This document shows positions 1-7,423 of a stretch of DNA of 15,813 nt, in pieces. Each line of letters starts with the position of its first letter. The stretch's first letter is position 1. This stretch comes from UBA5399 sp964592125 (GTDB taxonomy: Bacteria > Bacillota > Clostridia > Christensenellales > Christensenellaceae). The notes under the pieces were generated by a model. That model was not told where the DNA came from, did no database searches, and saw only the letters and a program-made list of their open reading frames with translations. The stretch lies in the NCBI GenBank assembly GCA_964592125.1, contig CAZQBV010000070.1, positions 1-15,813 of the forward strand. The letters run 5' to 3'. The position numbers and the translations under genes are program-made.

Positions 1-422
1 GCCGCAATATACGCATCTGTAAATTTATCTGCCGTACTCTTATTATGACGCTTGGGAAGCATAAAGTCCAGCTTATCCTTCAGCCCTTTGTAGCCCGACA
101 TTTTGTGGTAGCCAAACATCAATAGGTCAAAAGCATTTTCGTAGCCCACTGGCAAATCCAGCTTGCCATCTAGGCTAATGATGTTCAACTCCACATTGCT
201 CAACACCTCTATCTGCCCCGCGTACTTCTTTTTCATGTTCTCTATATCGCGCAGGTAGGCATCTATATCCCGAATGCCATAAAACAGGTGGGAAAACCCA
301 TGGTCACTTATGGCAATGGCGGAAAGCCCCTTGGCAATGGCCGCCTGCACATTTTCCTCCACAGTGCCTGTGCCGTGGCTGTGCACGGTATGTGTGTGAA
401 AGTCCTTTGTAATTTCAATCAT
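1..422 (-). CDS. PHP-domain metal-dependent phosphoesterase, partial (C-terminus outside window)
   Basis: The first 140 residues of a PHP-family protein are visible, and the reading frame continues past base 1. Near the N-terminus is the metal-binding signature HTHTVHSHGTGT (about residues 9-20), followed by ISDHG near residue 40, both typical of PHP phosphoesterases that hydrolyse phosphate esters with two or three bound metals. The start ATG (420-422) overlaps the end of murB: the shared bases ATGATTGA carry the start of this gene and the stop of murB, so the two are probably translationally coupled. It is the last visible gene of a minus-strand operon with a HAD phosphatase, hprK and murB. 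In other Firmicutes a PHP gene often sits between murB and rapZ/whiA, so those genes are expected just beyond the left edge (inference). The substrate is unknown. A histidinol-phosphatase or YcdX-like role cannot be decided from this fragment. Confidence 0.88.
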   Translation of the reverse strand, partial: MIEITKDFHTHTVHSHGTGTVEENVQAAIAKGLSAIAISDHGFSHLFYGIRDIDAYLRDIENMKKKYAGQIEVLSNVELNIISLDGKLDLPVGYENAFDLLMFGYHKMSGYKGLKDKLDFMLPKRHNKSTADKFTDAYIA

Positions 423-1326
423 CGGGGAATTCCCCCAGCAACTGCACTTCTGCTTCCAAACGAATGTGCTTTTCTCTGTAAACTGTTTCCTGCACCTTGC
501 ACATCAATTGATAAATATCGCTGGATTTTGCGCCGCCGGTGTTTACGATAAAGCCTGCATGCTTTGGCGATACCTGTGCGCCGCAGCAGCTGGCGCCCTT
601 TAGCCCGCACTGCTCTATCAATGCGCCGGCAAATTGCCCCGGCGGCCTTTTGAAAGTGCTGCCTGCGCTGGGGTGCTCCAGCGGTTGCTTTTCTTTGCGT
701 TTTGCGGCAAGTTCGTCTATAAGCGCTAGGCTTTCTGCCTTGTTGCCTTCGGGAAGTTGAAAGACAGCACTTAATACAATATATGCATGTTCCAAAATGG
801 CGCTGTGCCGATAGGAAAAATGCAATTGCTGCCGGGAAAGTTCCTGTACTTCCCCGGTGCTGTCCAGCACGCGAACACATTGAATATAGCTGCCCAGCTC
901 GCCGCCGTAGGCTCCCGCGTTCATTGCCAAACCGCCGCCTAGGGAGCCGGGAATGCCCGCCGCAAATTCCAGCCCGCCAAGGCCAGCATTTGCAGCCGCC
1001 AGCGCCACTTGCCTTAAAGAGACACCCGCATCCGCAATAATTGTATTTCCCACCACAGAAACGGAGCCATAGGCAATTTTCACCACCACGCCACGCACGC
1101 CTGCATCGGCAACCAGCAGGTTGGAGCCCCGCCCAATTACAAAAAAAGGCAGTGAATGTGCGCGAATCACTGCCATTGCCGCTAGTAGTTCCGCCTCTGT
1201 GTCTGGAACAAGCAAAACATCCGCACAACCTCCGGTGCGAAAGGAGGAATGCTTGTCCATTGGTTCATTTTTAAAAATGCGCTCTTCGTTCACAGCGCCT
1301 AGAAAATAGGTAGAATAGTCTGTCAT
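415..1326 (-). CDS. murB: UDP-N-acetylenolpyruvoylglucosamine reductase MurB
   Basis: MurB is a cytosolic FAD enzyme that reduces UDP-GlcNAc-enolpyruvate with NADPH to UDP-N-acetylmuramate, the second committed step of peptidoglycan synthesis. The 303-residue length is usual for the short type II enzymes. Visible motifs are FRTGG (29-33), the FAD-binding GRGSNLLV (65-72) and GIPGSLGG (124-131), NAGAYGGE (136-143), YRHS (172-175), the proton-donor serine in GSTFKRP (Ser223), SPKHAGF (253-259) and a C-terminal RLEAEV carrying the conserved glutamate. The start was placed at the ATG at 1326-1324, which makes an ATGA overlap with the hprK stop and removes a 13-residue extension that would overlap hprK by 43 bases. 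The 3' end overlaps the PHP gene by eight bases, so all three genes are probably cotranslated. Identification is firm. Confidence 0.96.
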   Translation of the reverse strand: MTDYSTYFLGAVNEERIFKNEPMDKHSSFRTGGCADVLLVPDTEAELLAAMAVIRAHSLPFFVIGRGSNLLVADAGVRGVVVKIAYGSVSVVGNTIIADAGVSLRQVALAAANAGLGGLEFAAGIPGSLGGGLAMNAGAYGGELGSYIQCVRVLDSTGEVQELSRQQLHFSYRHSAILEHAYIVLSAVFQLPEGNKAESLALIDELAAKRKEKQPLEHPSAGSTFKRPPGQFAGALIEQCGLKGASCCGAQVSPKHAGFIVNTGGAKSSDIYQLMCKVQETVYREKHIRLEAEVQLLGEFPDD

Positions 1327-2243
1327 GATTGTTGTATTACATCCATTATGTTTTGTGCCAGCCATTCGCCACCGCCTTGGCCAATGCTTTTTAGGCGGAA
1401 GTTCATGGCGGCTACCTCCATTACTATGGCAATGTTTCGCCCGGGGCGTACTGGCAGTGTGATTTGCGGCACCTTAATGCCCAGCAGGGTAATGTGGTTA
1501 TCCGCATTGCCTATGCGGTCTATATCCTTTATCTCGCCCAGCTCCAAATGTACGGAAAGGGTGATGCTCTTTTCCCGCACAATGCTGCCCATGCCGTATA
1601 GCACGGAAACGTCTATAATGCCAATGCCGCGAATTTCCATCATGTGACGAATGATATCTGGCGAGCGACCTACCAGCGTGTCGTCGGAAAGCTTGTGTAT
1701 TTCCACCACATCATCCGCAACAAAACGATGCCCGCGCTTTACCAGCTCCAGCGCTGTTTCGCTTTTGCCCACGCCGCTTTCGCCGGTAATAAAAATGCCC
1801 ACGCCGTAAATGTCCATCAGCCCGCCATGTCGGGATATAGAGGGGGCTAGGGTTTCATCCAAAAAGATAGCGGCCTTGTGGCTTAGCTTGGTGGTGGTTA
1901 GCCCACTCATTAAAACAGGCACGTTGTATTTGCGCGCACAGTCCAAAAATTCCTCTGGGGGCAATAGGTTTCGCCCAATTAGCACACAGGGAATGGGGTT
2001 GGCAAAAAACTGGCTCAGCCGTTCCAAACGCACCTCTGGCGGCAGTGTTTGCAGGTAGCTCATTTCCACCATACCAAACAGCTGAATTCTGTTTACCGCA
2101 AAGTACTCGAAAAAGCCTGTCATTTGCATTCCGGGGCGGTTTAGGTCGCTGCTGTCAATTTCCGCGGTGTCCCGCGTGCCCATATACACAATGCTTAGGT
2201 TTAGCGCTTCCACCAGATCTTTAATTTTAATGAGACGTTTCAT
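1323..2243 (-). CDS. hprK: HPr kinase/phosphorylase
   Basis: HprK phosphorylates Ser46 of the phosphotransfer protein HPr with ATP or pyrophosphate and also removes that phosphate, setting carbon catabolite repression and PTS activity in Firmicutes. The 306-residue protein has the N-terminal DRTGG-like domain followed by the C-terminal catalytic domain. Seen there are the catalytic histidine in SRHGGLMDIYG (His139), the Walker A motif GESGVGKS (154-161), the metal-binding pair in FVADDVVEI (177-178) and the HprK signature EIRGIGIIDV (203-212). AGGAG eight bases before the ATG is a good ribosome-binding site. The gene lies 15 bases after the stop of the HAD gene and its TGA shares bases with the murB ATG. 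No HPr (ptsH) gene lies in the window. Confidence 0.97.
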   Translation of the reverse strand: MKRLIKIKDLVEALNLSIVYMGTRDTAEIDSSDLNRPGMQMTGFFEYFAVNRIQLFGMVEMSYLQTLPPEVRLERLSQFFANPIPCVLIGRNLLPPEEFLDCARKYNVPVLMSGLTTTKLSHKAAIFLDETLAPSISRHGGLMDIYGVGIFITGESGVGKSETALELVKRGHRFVADDVVEIHKLSDDTLVGRSPDIIRHMMEIRGIGIIDVSVLYGMGSIVREKSITLSVHLELGEIKDIDRIGNADNHITLLGIKVPQITLPVRPGRNIAIVMEVAAMNFRLKSIGQGGGEWLAQNIMDVIQQS

Positions 2244-2258
2244 GGATTGTTCTCCTAT

Positions 2259-3053
2259 CTATTCGCCTATTACAAATTTTTCTATCGCTTTTGCCACGCC
2301 GTCGTTGTCGCAGGAATCGGTAACGAAATCTGCAATTTCCAGTATGTGTGGCCTTGCATTTGCCACAGCCACTCCCATGCCTGCATAGTCCATCATGCTG
2401 GCATCTATGTCGCTATCGCCAATGGCCATTACCTGCTCGGGCAAAATGCCCAGCTTTTTTGCTACAAAATCCACCCCTGTGGCTTTGGAGGTTTCCGGGT
2501 TCAGCACTTCCAAGTACTCCAGCTGAGAGTTTTGCACCAAAAACTCCGGGAACATTTGCTCCACTTCCTGCCTGTATCTTGCTATGTTTTCAACCGTGTC
2601 TACAAACAATATTTTGGGTGTTAGTATGGGCTCTTTTTCCAACAAGTGAGGGTCTTCAGTGCCCTTTATGCTGCATTGTCTCTCGTAAAAATCCGAAAAC
2701 TGAGATTTTTTGGGGTAATGCAAGCCATCCTCCAAATACACCTGATAGTGTATGTTGCGCAGCGCTGCCCAGCGCATTACCTGCTTGGCCTCCACCGGGG
2801 GCAGGTTTGCCGAAAACACAATGTCCTCATTTTTGTCTACCACTTGGCCGCCTGCCAGACAAATGGTGTAGTCTTGAATTCCCAATTGCTTGTTGTATAT
2901 ATTGATGCTTTGATATGCCCTTCCAGACACCAGCACCACATGGACGCCCTGCTTCATTGCCTGCGTGATCGCCTTCTTTCCACGCACGGAAAACTTCTTT
3001 TCGCTGTCTAAAAGTGTGTCGTCCAAATCGATTGCCACTAACTTATATGTCAT
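2259..3053 (-). CDS. Cof-type HAD-IIB hydrolase (sugar-phosphate phosphatase family)
   Basis: This 264-residue cytosolic protein belongs to the Cof subfamily of haloacid-dehalogenase phosphatases, which dephosphorylate sugar phosphates, FMN or similar small molecules. Motif I is DLDDTLLDS (Asp9 nucleophile, Asp11 acid/base), motif II is VLVSGR (about 40-45), the motif III lysine lies in ETSKATGV, and motif IV is GDSDIDASMM. The last differs slightly from the common GDxxNDxxM in having Ile instead of Asn before the final Asp. A C2B-type cap lies between motifs II and III. It is the promoter-proximal gene of the hprK-murB-PHP operon, with AAAGGA about nine bases before the ATG and a clear promoter at 3087-3115. 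The substrate cannot be predicted. Confidence 0.9.
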   Translation of the reverse strand: MTYKLVAIDLDDTLLDSEKKFSVRGKKAITQAMKQGVHVVLVSGRAYQSINIYNKQLGIQDYTICLAGGQVVDKNEDIVFSANLPPVEAKQVMRWAALRNIHYQVYLEDGLHYPKKSQFSDFYERQCSIKGTEDPHLLEKEPILTPKILFVDTVENIARYRQEVEQMFPEFLVQNSQLEYLEVLNPETSKATGVDFVAKKLGILPEQVMAIGDSDIDASMMDYAGMGVAVANARPHILEIADFVTDSCDNDGVAKAIEKFVIGE

Positions 3054-3086
3054 TTACATGTCCTTTCCAAATTCCTGTCTGCACTT

Positions 3087-3115
3087 ATTATACAGGATGC
3101 GAAGGAGTTTGTGAA
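3087..3115 (-). promoter_or_regulatory. Sigma-A-type promoter for the HAD-hprK-murB-PHP operon
   Basis: Read on the minus strand, TTCACA (3115-3110, five of six consensus bases) is separated by exactly 17 bases from a perfect TATAAT (3092-3087). The predicted start lies about 25-30 bases before the HAD gene's start codon. This is the strongest promoter match in the window. Confidence 0.8.
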
Positions 3116-3189
3116 GCATACGGCAAGGAATAAAAGCGAAATAACTCTGCAGATTGTGGGGCAGGGTACTGTATATGGCAGGGTGTGTA

Positions 3190-3198
3190 TGCTATACT
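3190..3198 (+). promoter_or_regulatory. Possible extended -10 promoter for dnaE
   Basis: TGCTATACT matches an extended -10 element (TGn plus TATACT, 3193-3198), about 110 bases before the dnaE start. The -35 position (around 3170-3175, TGTATA) is poor, so recognition would rest on the extended -10. The region is a divergent promoter area shared with the minus-strand operon. Confidence 0.45.
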
Positions 3199-3305
3199 AA
3201 AAACAAGAGTTCTGCTTGCAGAGTGTACGCAGAGTAGTTTACAACACAACAGTAGCGGGAACTGGATTTTCGCCCGTTTTTTGGAGATATAGTTGGAGAG
3301 ATGGT

Positions 3306-6300
3306 ATGAGCGGATTTACACATTTGCATGTACATACGGAATATAGCCTGCTGGACGGCGCCTGCCGTATAAAAGATTTGGTGGATAGGGCAGCGCAGCT
3401 GGGTATGGATAGCCTGGCCATTACAGACCATGGCGCAATGTATGGCGTGATTGACTTTTTTAAGACAGCCAAGAAGGCGGGCATAAAGCCCATTGTGGGC
3501 TGCGAGGTATATGTGGCTTCGGGCAGCCGCATGGAAAAAAGCGTGGTTTCCAAAGAATATGCCCACCTAGTGTTGCTGGCCAAAAATGAGCTGGGCTACC
3601 AGAATTTAATGAAGCTGGTTTCGGAAGGGTTTTTAACCGGGTTTTACTACAAACCGCGAATTGATTACACGTTGCTGGCCAAGCACAGCATGGGGCTGGT
3701 GTGCCTTTCAGCCTGTCTTGCGGGCGATGTGCAGCGCTTGCTTACCCAAAATGATTATGAGGGCGCAAAGCGCATGGCCTTGAAATTGCAGGGGGTATTT
3801 GGGGAAGATTTTTATCTGGAAATACAGGATCACAACATACCCGAGCAACGCCGCATCAACCCGCTGCTGCTAAAGCTGGCGGAGGAGACGGGCATAAAGC
3901 TGGTGGCAACCAACGATGTGCACTACGTAACCAAGGAAAGCGCCAATGCGCAGGATGTTATGATGTGCATTGGTACGGCAACCACAATGGAAGAGCCGGG
4001 GCGTATGTCCTTTGCCACGGAGGAGTTTTACCTGAAGAGCGAGGAAGAAATGCGCTCGCTGTTCGACTATGCGCCGCAGGTGGTGGACAACACACGGGAA
4101 ATTGCGGAAAAGTGCAATTTGGAGATAGAATTTGGCAACTACCACCTGCCCCATTTTGATGTGCCGGAGGGCAGTACCAACAAGGGGTATTTGAAGGAGG
4201 TGGCGCTTGCTGGGCTTGGGCGGCGCTACCCGGAAATGAATGAGGAAATAACCGCCCGCTTCGCCTTTGAGCTGGACACGATAAACCAAATGGGATTTAC
4301 AGATTATTTCCTGATTGTTTGGGATTTTGTGCGCTTTGCCAAGCAACAGGGCATTATGGTGGGACCCGGCCGTGGCAGTGCGGCGGGCAGCATTGTGGCG
4401 TATGCGCTGGGTATTACGAATATAGACCCATTGCGTTACAACCTTCTGTTTGAACGGTTTTTGAATCCCGAGCGCATTAGCATGCCGGATATAGATATAG
4501 ATTTTTGCTACGAGCGCAGGCCGGAAGTGATAGACTATGTGACCCAAAAATATGGCGAGGATAAAGTAGCGCAGATTATCACCTTTGGCACGATGGGCGC
4601 GCGGCTGGTCATTCGGGATGTGGCACGGGTGCTGAACATGAGCGTGGCGGAGGCCGACCGCATTGCCAAAATGGTTCCTTTCGAGCTGAAAATGACCATA
4701 GACAAGGCAATGGAACGAAACGAAAAGCTGCGCCAAGAGTACCAGCAAAACGAGCAGGTGCGGCAGGTAATAGATATTTCCAAGCAGCTGGAGGGAATGC
4801 CGCGCCATGCCTCCACGCACGCTGCGGGTGTGGTAATTTCCCAAAATCCCATTACGGAATACGTGCCGCTGCAAAAGAACAATAAGGACGACAGCATAAC
4901 CACGCAGTACCCCATGAAGGAACTGGAAGACCTAGGGCTGCTGAAAATGGACTTTTTGGGGCTGCGCACCCTAACGGTGATTCGGGATGCTGTGGAAATG
5001 GTGCTGCAAAACCACGGAAAAACAATAGATATAGACGCGATAGACATAGACGATCAAGAGGTGTATGCACTGATTGCCTCTGGCGAGACAGAGGGTATGT
5101 TCCAGCTGGAATCTGGCGGTATGCGTAGGCTGATGATGGATTTGCAACCCAGCAATTTGGATGAAATTATGGTGGGTATTTCGCTGTTTCGCCCGGGCCC
5201 AATGGAAAGTATTCCCGAATACCTGCGCTGCAAGCACAACCCTTCGTCCGTGAAGTATGCGCATCCGCTGCTCCAGCCCATTTTGGAAGAAACCTATGGA
5301 TGCATGGTGTATCAAGAGCAGATCATGCGCATTGTGCGGGATGTGGCGGGGTATTCGCTTGCCCGTAGCGATTTGGTTCGCCGTGCGATGAGTAAAAAGC
5401 AGCAGTCGGTGCTGGAGAAAGAACGGAAAGCCTTTATTTATGGCGAAACCGATGGCGATGTGGTGGTGGATGGCGCCGTGGCGCGGGGAATGGACGAACG
5501 CACGGCCACAGAGCTGTTTGACCAGATGATGGCATTTGCAAACTATGCCTTCAACAAGTCGCATGCCTGTGCCTATGCTGTGGTGGCATACCAAACGGCC
5601 TATTTAAAACGCTACTATCCGGTGGAGTTTATGACGGCTTTGCTGAACAGCTTTTTGTCGCACAAGCCCAAGCTGGCGGAATACATAGGCTACCTGAAAC
5701 GTGCAGGCATACAAATGCTGCCGCCGGATATCAACCGCTCTCAAATGCGTTTTGGCACAGAGGGTGGTGCCATTCGCTTTGGCCTTTCGGCCATTGCCTA
5801 TGTGGGCGATGCCATAGAAGAGGTGATAGCGCGGCGCATGGAGGGCTACAAGGACTTTGACGATTTTGTGCATAAAAATGCGGATTTGCTGAATAAAAAA
5901 CGGCTGGAAAGTCTGATACTTTCCGGTTGTTTCGATTGTTTTGATGTACACCGCTCGCAACTGATGGAAGTGTATGGCGAACGGCTGGCAGAGTCTGTGC
6001 AGAGTGGCAAGCGGCAGGCGGCGGGGCAGATGTCACTCTTCGACAGTGCGGAGGAAGAGTTTTCCATGCTGAAAACGGAGCTGCCCGAAATTGACGAGTA
6101 TCCCACGGAAAAGCTGCTGATGTATGAAAAGGAAATGACAGGGCTGTATATCAGCGGGCATCCGCTGGATGACATGGCGGGCGTGCTGGAGGCGCGGGAA
6201 TATTCCATTGCGGATATTATGAGCACAGCAGAGGACGAGGCCAACATGTATCAGTTCGATGGCAGGGCGGTGGAGCTGCTGGGCATTGTGAACGACTTGC

Positions 6301-6746
6301 GGCTGCGCACCACGAAGCAGAAAAAGCCCATGGCCAACCTAACGCTGGAAGACCTGTATGCACAAATAAACGTGATTGTGTTTCCAAATGTGTATGCGCA
6401 GTGCGAGGCGTTTTTGCAGCAGGATACCATTGTGAACATTGCGGGGAAAATAACGGTAACTGCCCAAAACGGCATAGAGCTGCTGGCGGAGAAGGTGGAG
6501 CTGTATGTGCCGGATGAGGCGTTTTTTGTGGGCAAGCAGTGCTATGTGAAGGTGCCGCCGCAGTGCGATGTGGACAATTTGATGCGGCTGACGGCGAAGC
6601 ACAGGGGCAACAACAGCATTGTGGTTTATGTAGAGAAAACAGGGCAGAAGTACAAGCTGTGCGGCAACCGAAGCGTTTGCTATTCTGCGGAGCTGATGGA
6701 GCAGTTGAAACAGTTGCTGGGGGCGGAGAATGTGGTGGTGAAGTAG
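3306..6746 (+). CDS. dnaE: DNA polymerase III subunit alpha DnaE
   Basis: DnaE is the C-family replicative polymerase; in Firmicutes it usually extends primers and works beside PolC. The 1146-residue length is normal. An N-terminal PHP domain (about 1-210) begins MSGFTHLHVHTEYSLLDG and contains ITDHG (39-43). Its metal ligands look intact, unlike the degenerate E. coli PHP. The palm domain has PDIDIDF (Asp395 and Asp397) and KMDFLGL (Asp549), matching the three catalytic aspartates of E. coli DnaE (401, 403, 555). QMSLF (908-912) matches the beta-clamp binding motif, and an OB-fold region and C-terminal domain follow. The ATG at 3306 was chosen over an upstream in-frame start at 3216 because family members begin at this HLHVH segment and GGAGAG lies about six bases before it. 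It stands alone between a divergent operon and a long non-coding gap. Confidence 0.97.
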   Translation: MSGFTHLHVHTEYSLLDGACRIKDLVDRAAQLGMDSLAITDHGAMYGVIDFFKTAKKAGIKPIVGCEVYVASGSRMEKSVVSKEYAHLVLLAKNELGYQNLMKLVSEGFLTGFYYKPRIDYTLLAKHSMGLVCLSACLAGDVQRLLTQNDYEGAKRMALKLQGVFGEDFYLEIQDHNIPEQRRINPLLLKLAEETGIKLVATNDVHYVTKESANAQDVMMCIGTATTMEEPGRMSFATEEFYLKSEEEMRSLFDYAPQVVDNTREIAEKCNLEIEFGNYHLPHFDVPEGSTNKGYLKEVALAGLGRRYPEMNEEITARFAFELDTINQMGFTDYFLIVWDFVRFAKQQGIMVGPGRGSAAGSIVAYALGITNIDPLRYNLLFERFLNPERISMPDIDIDFCYERRPEVIDYVTQKYGEDKVAQIITFGTMGARLVIRDVARVLNMSVAEADRIAKMVPFELKMTIDKAMERNEKLRQEYQQNEQVRQVIDISKQLEGMPRHASTHAAGVVISQNPITEYVPLQKNNKDDSITTQYPMKELEDLGLLKMDFLGLRTLTVIRDAVEMVLQNHGKTIDIDAIDIDDQEVYALIASGETEGMFQLESGGMRRLMMDLQPSNLDEIMVGISLFRPGPMESIPEYLRCKHNPSSVKYAHPLLQPILEETYGCMVYQEQIMRIVRDVAGYSLARSDLVRRAMSKKQQSVLEKERKAFIYGETDGDVVVDGAVARGMDERTATELFDQMMAFANYAFNKSHACAYAVVAYQTAYLKRYYPVEFMTALLNSFLSHKPKLAEYIGYLKRAGIQMLPPDINRSQMRFGTEGGAIRFGLSAIAYVGDAIEEVIARRMEGYKDFDDFVHKNADLLNKKRLESLILSGCFDCFDVHRSQLMEVYGERLAESVQSGKRQAAGQMSLFDSAEEEFSMLKTELPEIDEYPTEKLLMYEKEMTGLYISGHPLDDMAGVLEAREYSIADIMSTAEDEANMYQFDGRAVELLGIVNDLRLRTTKQKKPMANLTLEDLYAQINVIVFPNVYAQCEAFLQQDTIVNIAGKITVTAQNGIELLAEKVELYVPDEAFFVGKQCYVKVPPQCDVDNLMRLTAKHRGNNSIVVYVEKTGQKYKLCGNRSVCYSAELMEQLKQLLGAENVVVK

Positions 6747-7096
6747 GTGTGGGGGCAATTGGAAATTGAGAATGCAGATTTGAAAGGGCAGTGGAAAATT
6801 GAACAGTGAGCATCCCTCAACCCCAAAAAAAGACACAGACAGAAACGCCCGCGCCCATTGACAATACTTGCTAAATCCACTAAACGCACAGGCTTCAAGA
6901 GGGGATATCAAATAAATAATAATGTATAGCAACATTATGCGTGTGAGGGAGATTGATCTTCATGCGTGTTTTTATATGGCGCGGGGCGGGTGCCTCTGTG
7001 CTGGTATGCTTGCCTCCCCCAAACCCGCCATTTTCCTGCCCAGCAAAGCCCTACATACACTCGCATAGCATTTCCATTATTTTGCACCGTGAGTTG
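6747..7096 (+). other. Gene-free intergenic region between dnaE and the mtrB promoter
   Basis: About 350 bases without a convincing gene. It begins with AATTG-containing low-complexity DNA (about 6755-6810), a style often seen in decayed intergenic repeats. At 6919-6938 ATAATGT and ACATTAT form a 7-bp inverted repeat around a 6-base loop. At 6985-7029 GGCGGGT and ACCCGCC can pair across a 31-base loop and are followed by ATTTTCC, a weak terminator candidate for dnaE. I see no strong U-tract terminator. TTGACA at about 6858 lacks a good -10 at the right distance. Confidence 0.4.
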
Positions 7097-7125
7097 TTGA
7101 AATTATGCGGTTTATTTGATATTAT
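7097..7125 (+). promoter_or_regulatory. Sigma-A-type promoter for mtrB-pfkA
   Basis: TTGAAA (7097-7102), a 17-base spacer, and TATTAT (7120-7125). The predicted start near 7132 leaves a short leader of about 25 bases before the mtrB ATG, too short to hold an array of TRAP-binding triplets. Confidence 0.72.
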
Positions 7126-7157
7126 GGTAGATGATTGCTTTAAGGGAGAAAAAGGCT

Positions 7158-7388
7158 ATGGAAAACGAAATAAAATCCTCGGATGAATATATTGTAATAA
7201 AGGCCAAAGAAAACGGGGTTAATGTAATAGGAATGACGCGTGGTAGAGATACCAAGCTGCATCATACAGAACGCTTAAACAATGGAGATGTATTGATTGC
7301 TCAGTTTACAGACAATACTTCCGCTATCAAAATCACTGGCAAGGCCACTGTGCTTACAAAGCATGGCGAAGTGGAAGCGGGCGAATAA
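7158..7388 (+). CDS. mtrB: TRAP-like transcription attenuation protein (MtrB family)
   Basis: This 76-residue protein is a clear homologue of the trp RNA-binding attenuation protein. In Bacillus TRAP forms an 11-subunit ring that, loaded with tryptophan, wraps (G/U)AG-repeat RNA in the trp leader. Comparison from memory with B. subtilis TRAP shows long matching stretches: GVNVIG (20-25), TRG-DTK (27-33), IAQFT (47-51) and TSAIK (54-58). Residues of the tryptophan pocket (Gly25, Thr27, Gln49, Thr51, Thr54, Ser55) are kept. Of the RNA-contacting triad Lys37/Lys56/Arg58, the equivalents here are Arg39, Lys58 and Thr60, so the third basic residue is lost. The ATG at 7158 was chosen over 7131 because AGGGAG lies nine bases before it and the protein then has the family length. 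In Bacillus mtrB pairs with folE (mtrA); here it precedes pfkA by 35 bases. The target RNA is not visible in this window. Confidence 0.92.
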   Translation: MENEIKSSDEYIVIKAKENGVNVIGMTRGRDTKLHHTERLNNGDVLIAQFTDNTSAIKITGKATVLTKHGEVEAGE

Positions 7389-7423
7389 TACACGGAGAAA
7401 TACGGAATAAGAGGTAGTAAATT

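Noticed and set aside
1327..1365. Longer murB start at 1365
   Set aside because: It would add 13 residues overlapping hprK by 43 bases; the ATG at 1326 gives the usual ATGA overlap and family length.
3870..4874. 334-residue minus-strand open frame
   Set aside because: It lies wholly inside dnaE, is rich in His/Arg with no recognisable domain, and is a complement-strand shadow of the conserved polymerase frame.
6747..7157. TRAP-binding (G/U)AG triplet array before mtrB
   Set aside because: A few GAG/TAG triplets occur, but not in a regular 2-3 base spacing; the mtrB leader after its promoter is only about 25 bases.
6953..7186. 77-residue plus-strand frame before and overlapping mtrB
   Set aside because: TTG or ATG start, Pro/Ser-rich sequence with no family match; it overlaps the mtrB promoter and start. 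A leader-peptide role was considered, but it has only one Trp and no attenuator follows.
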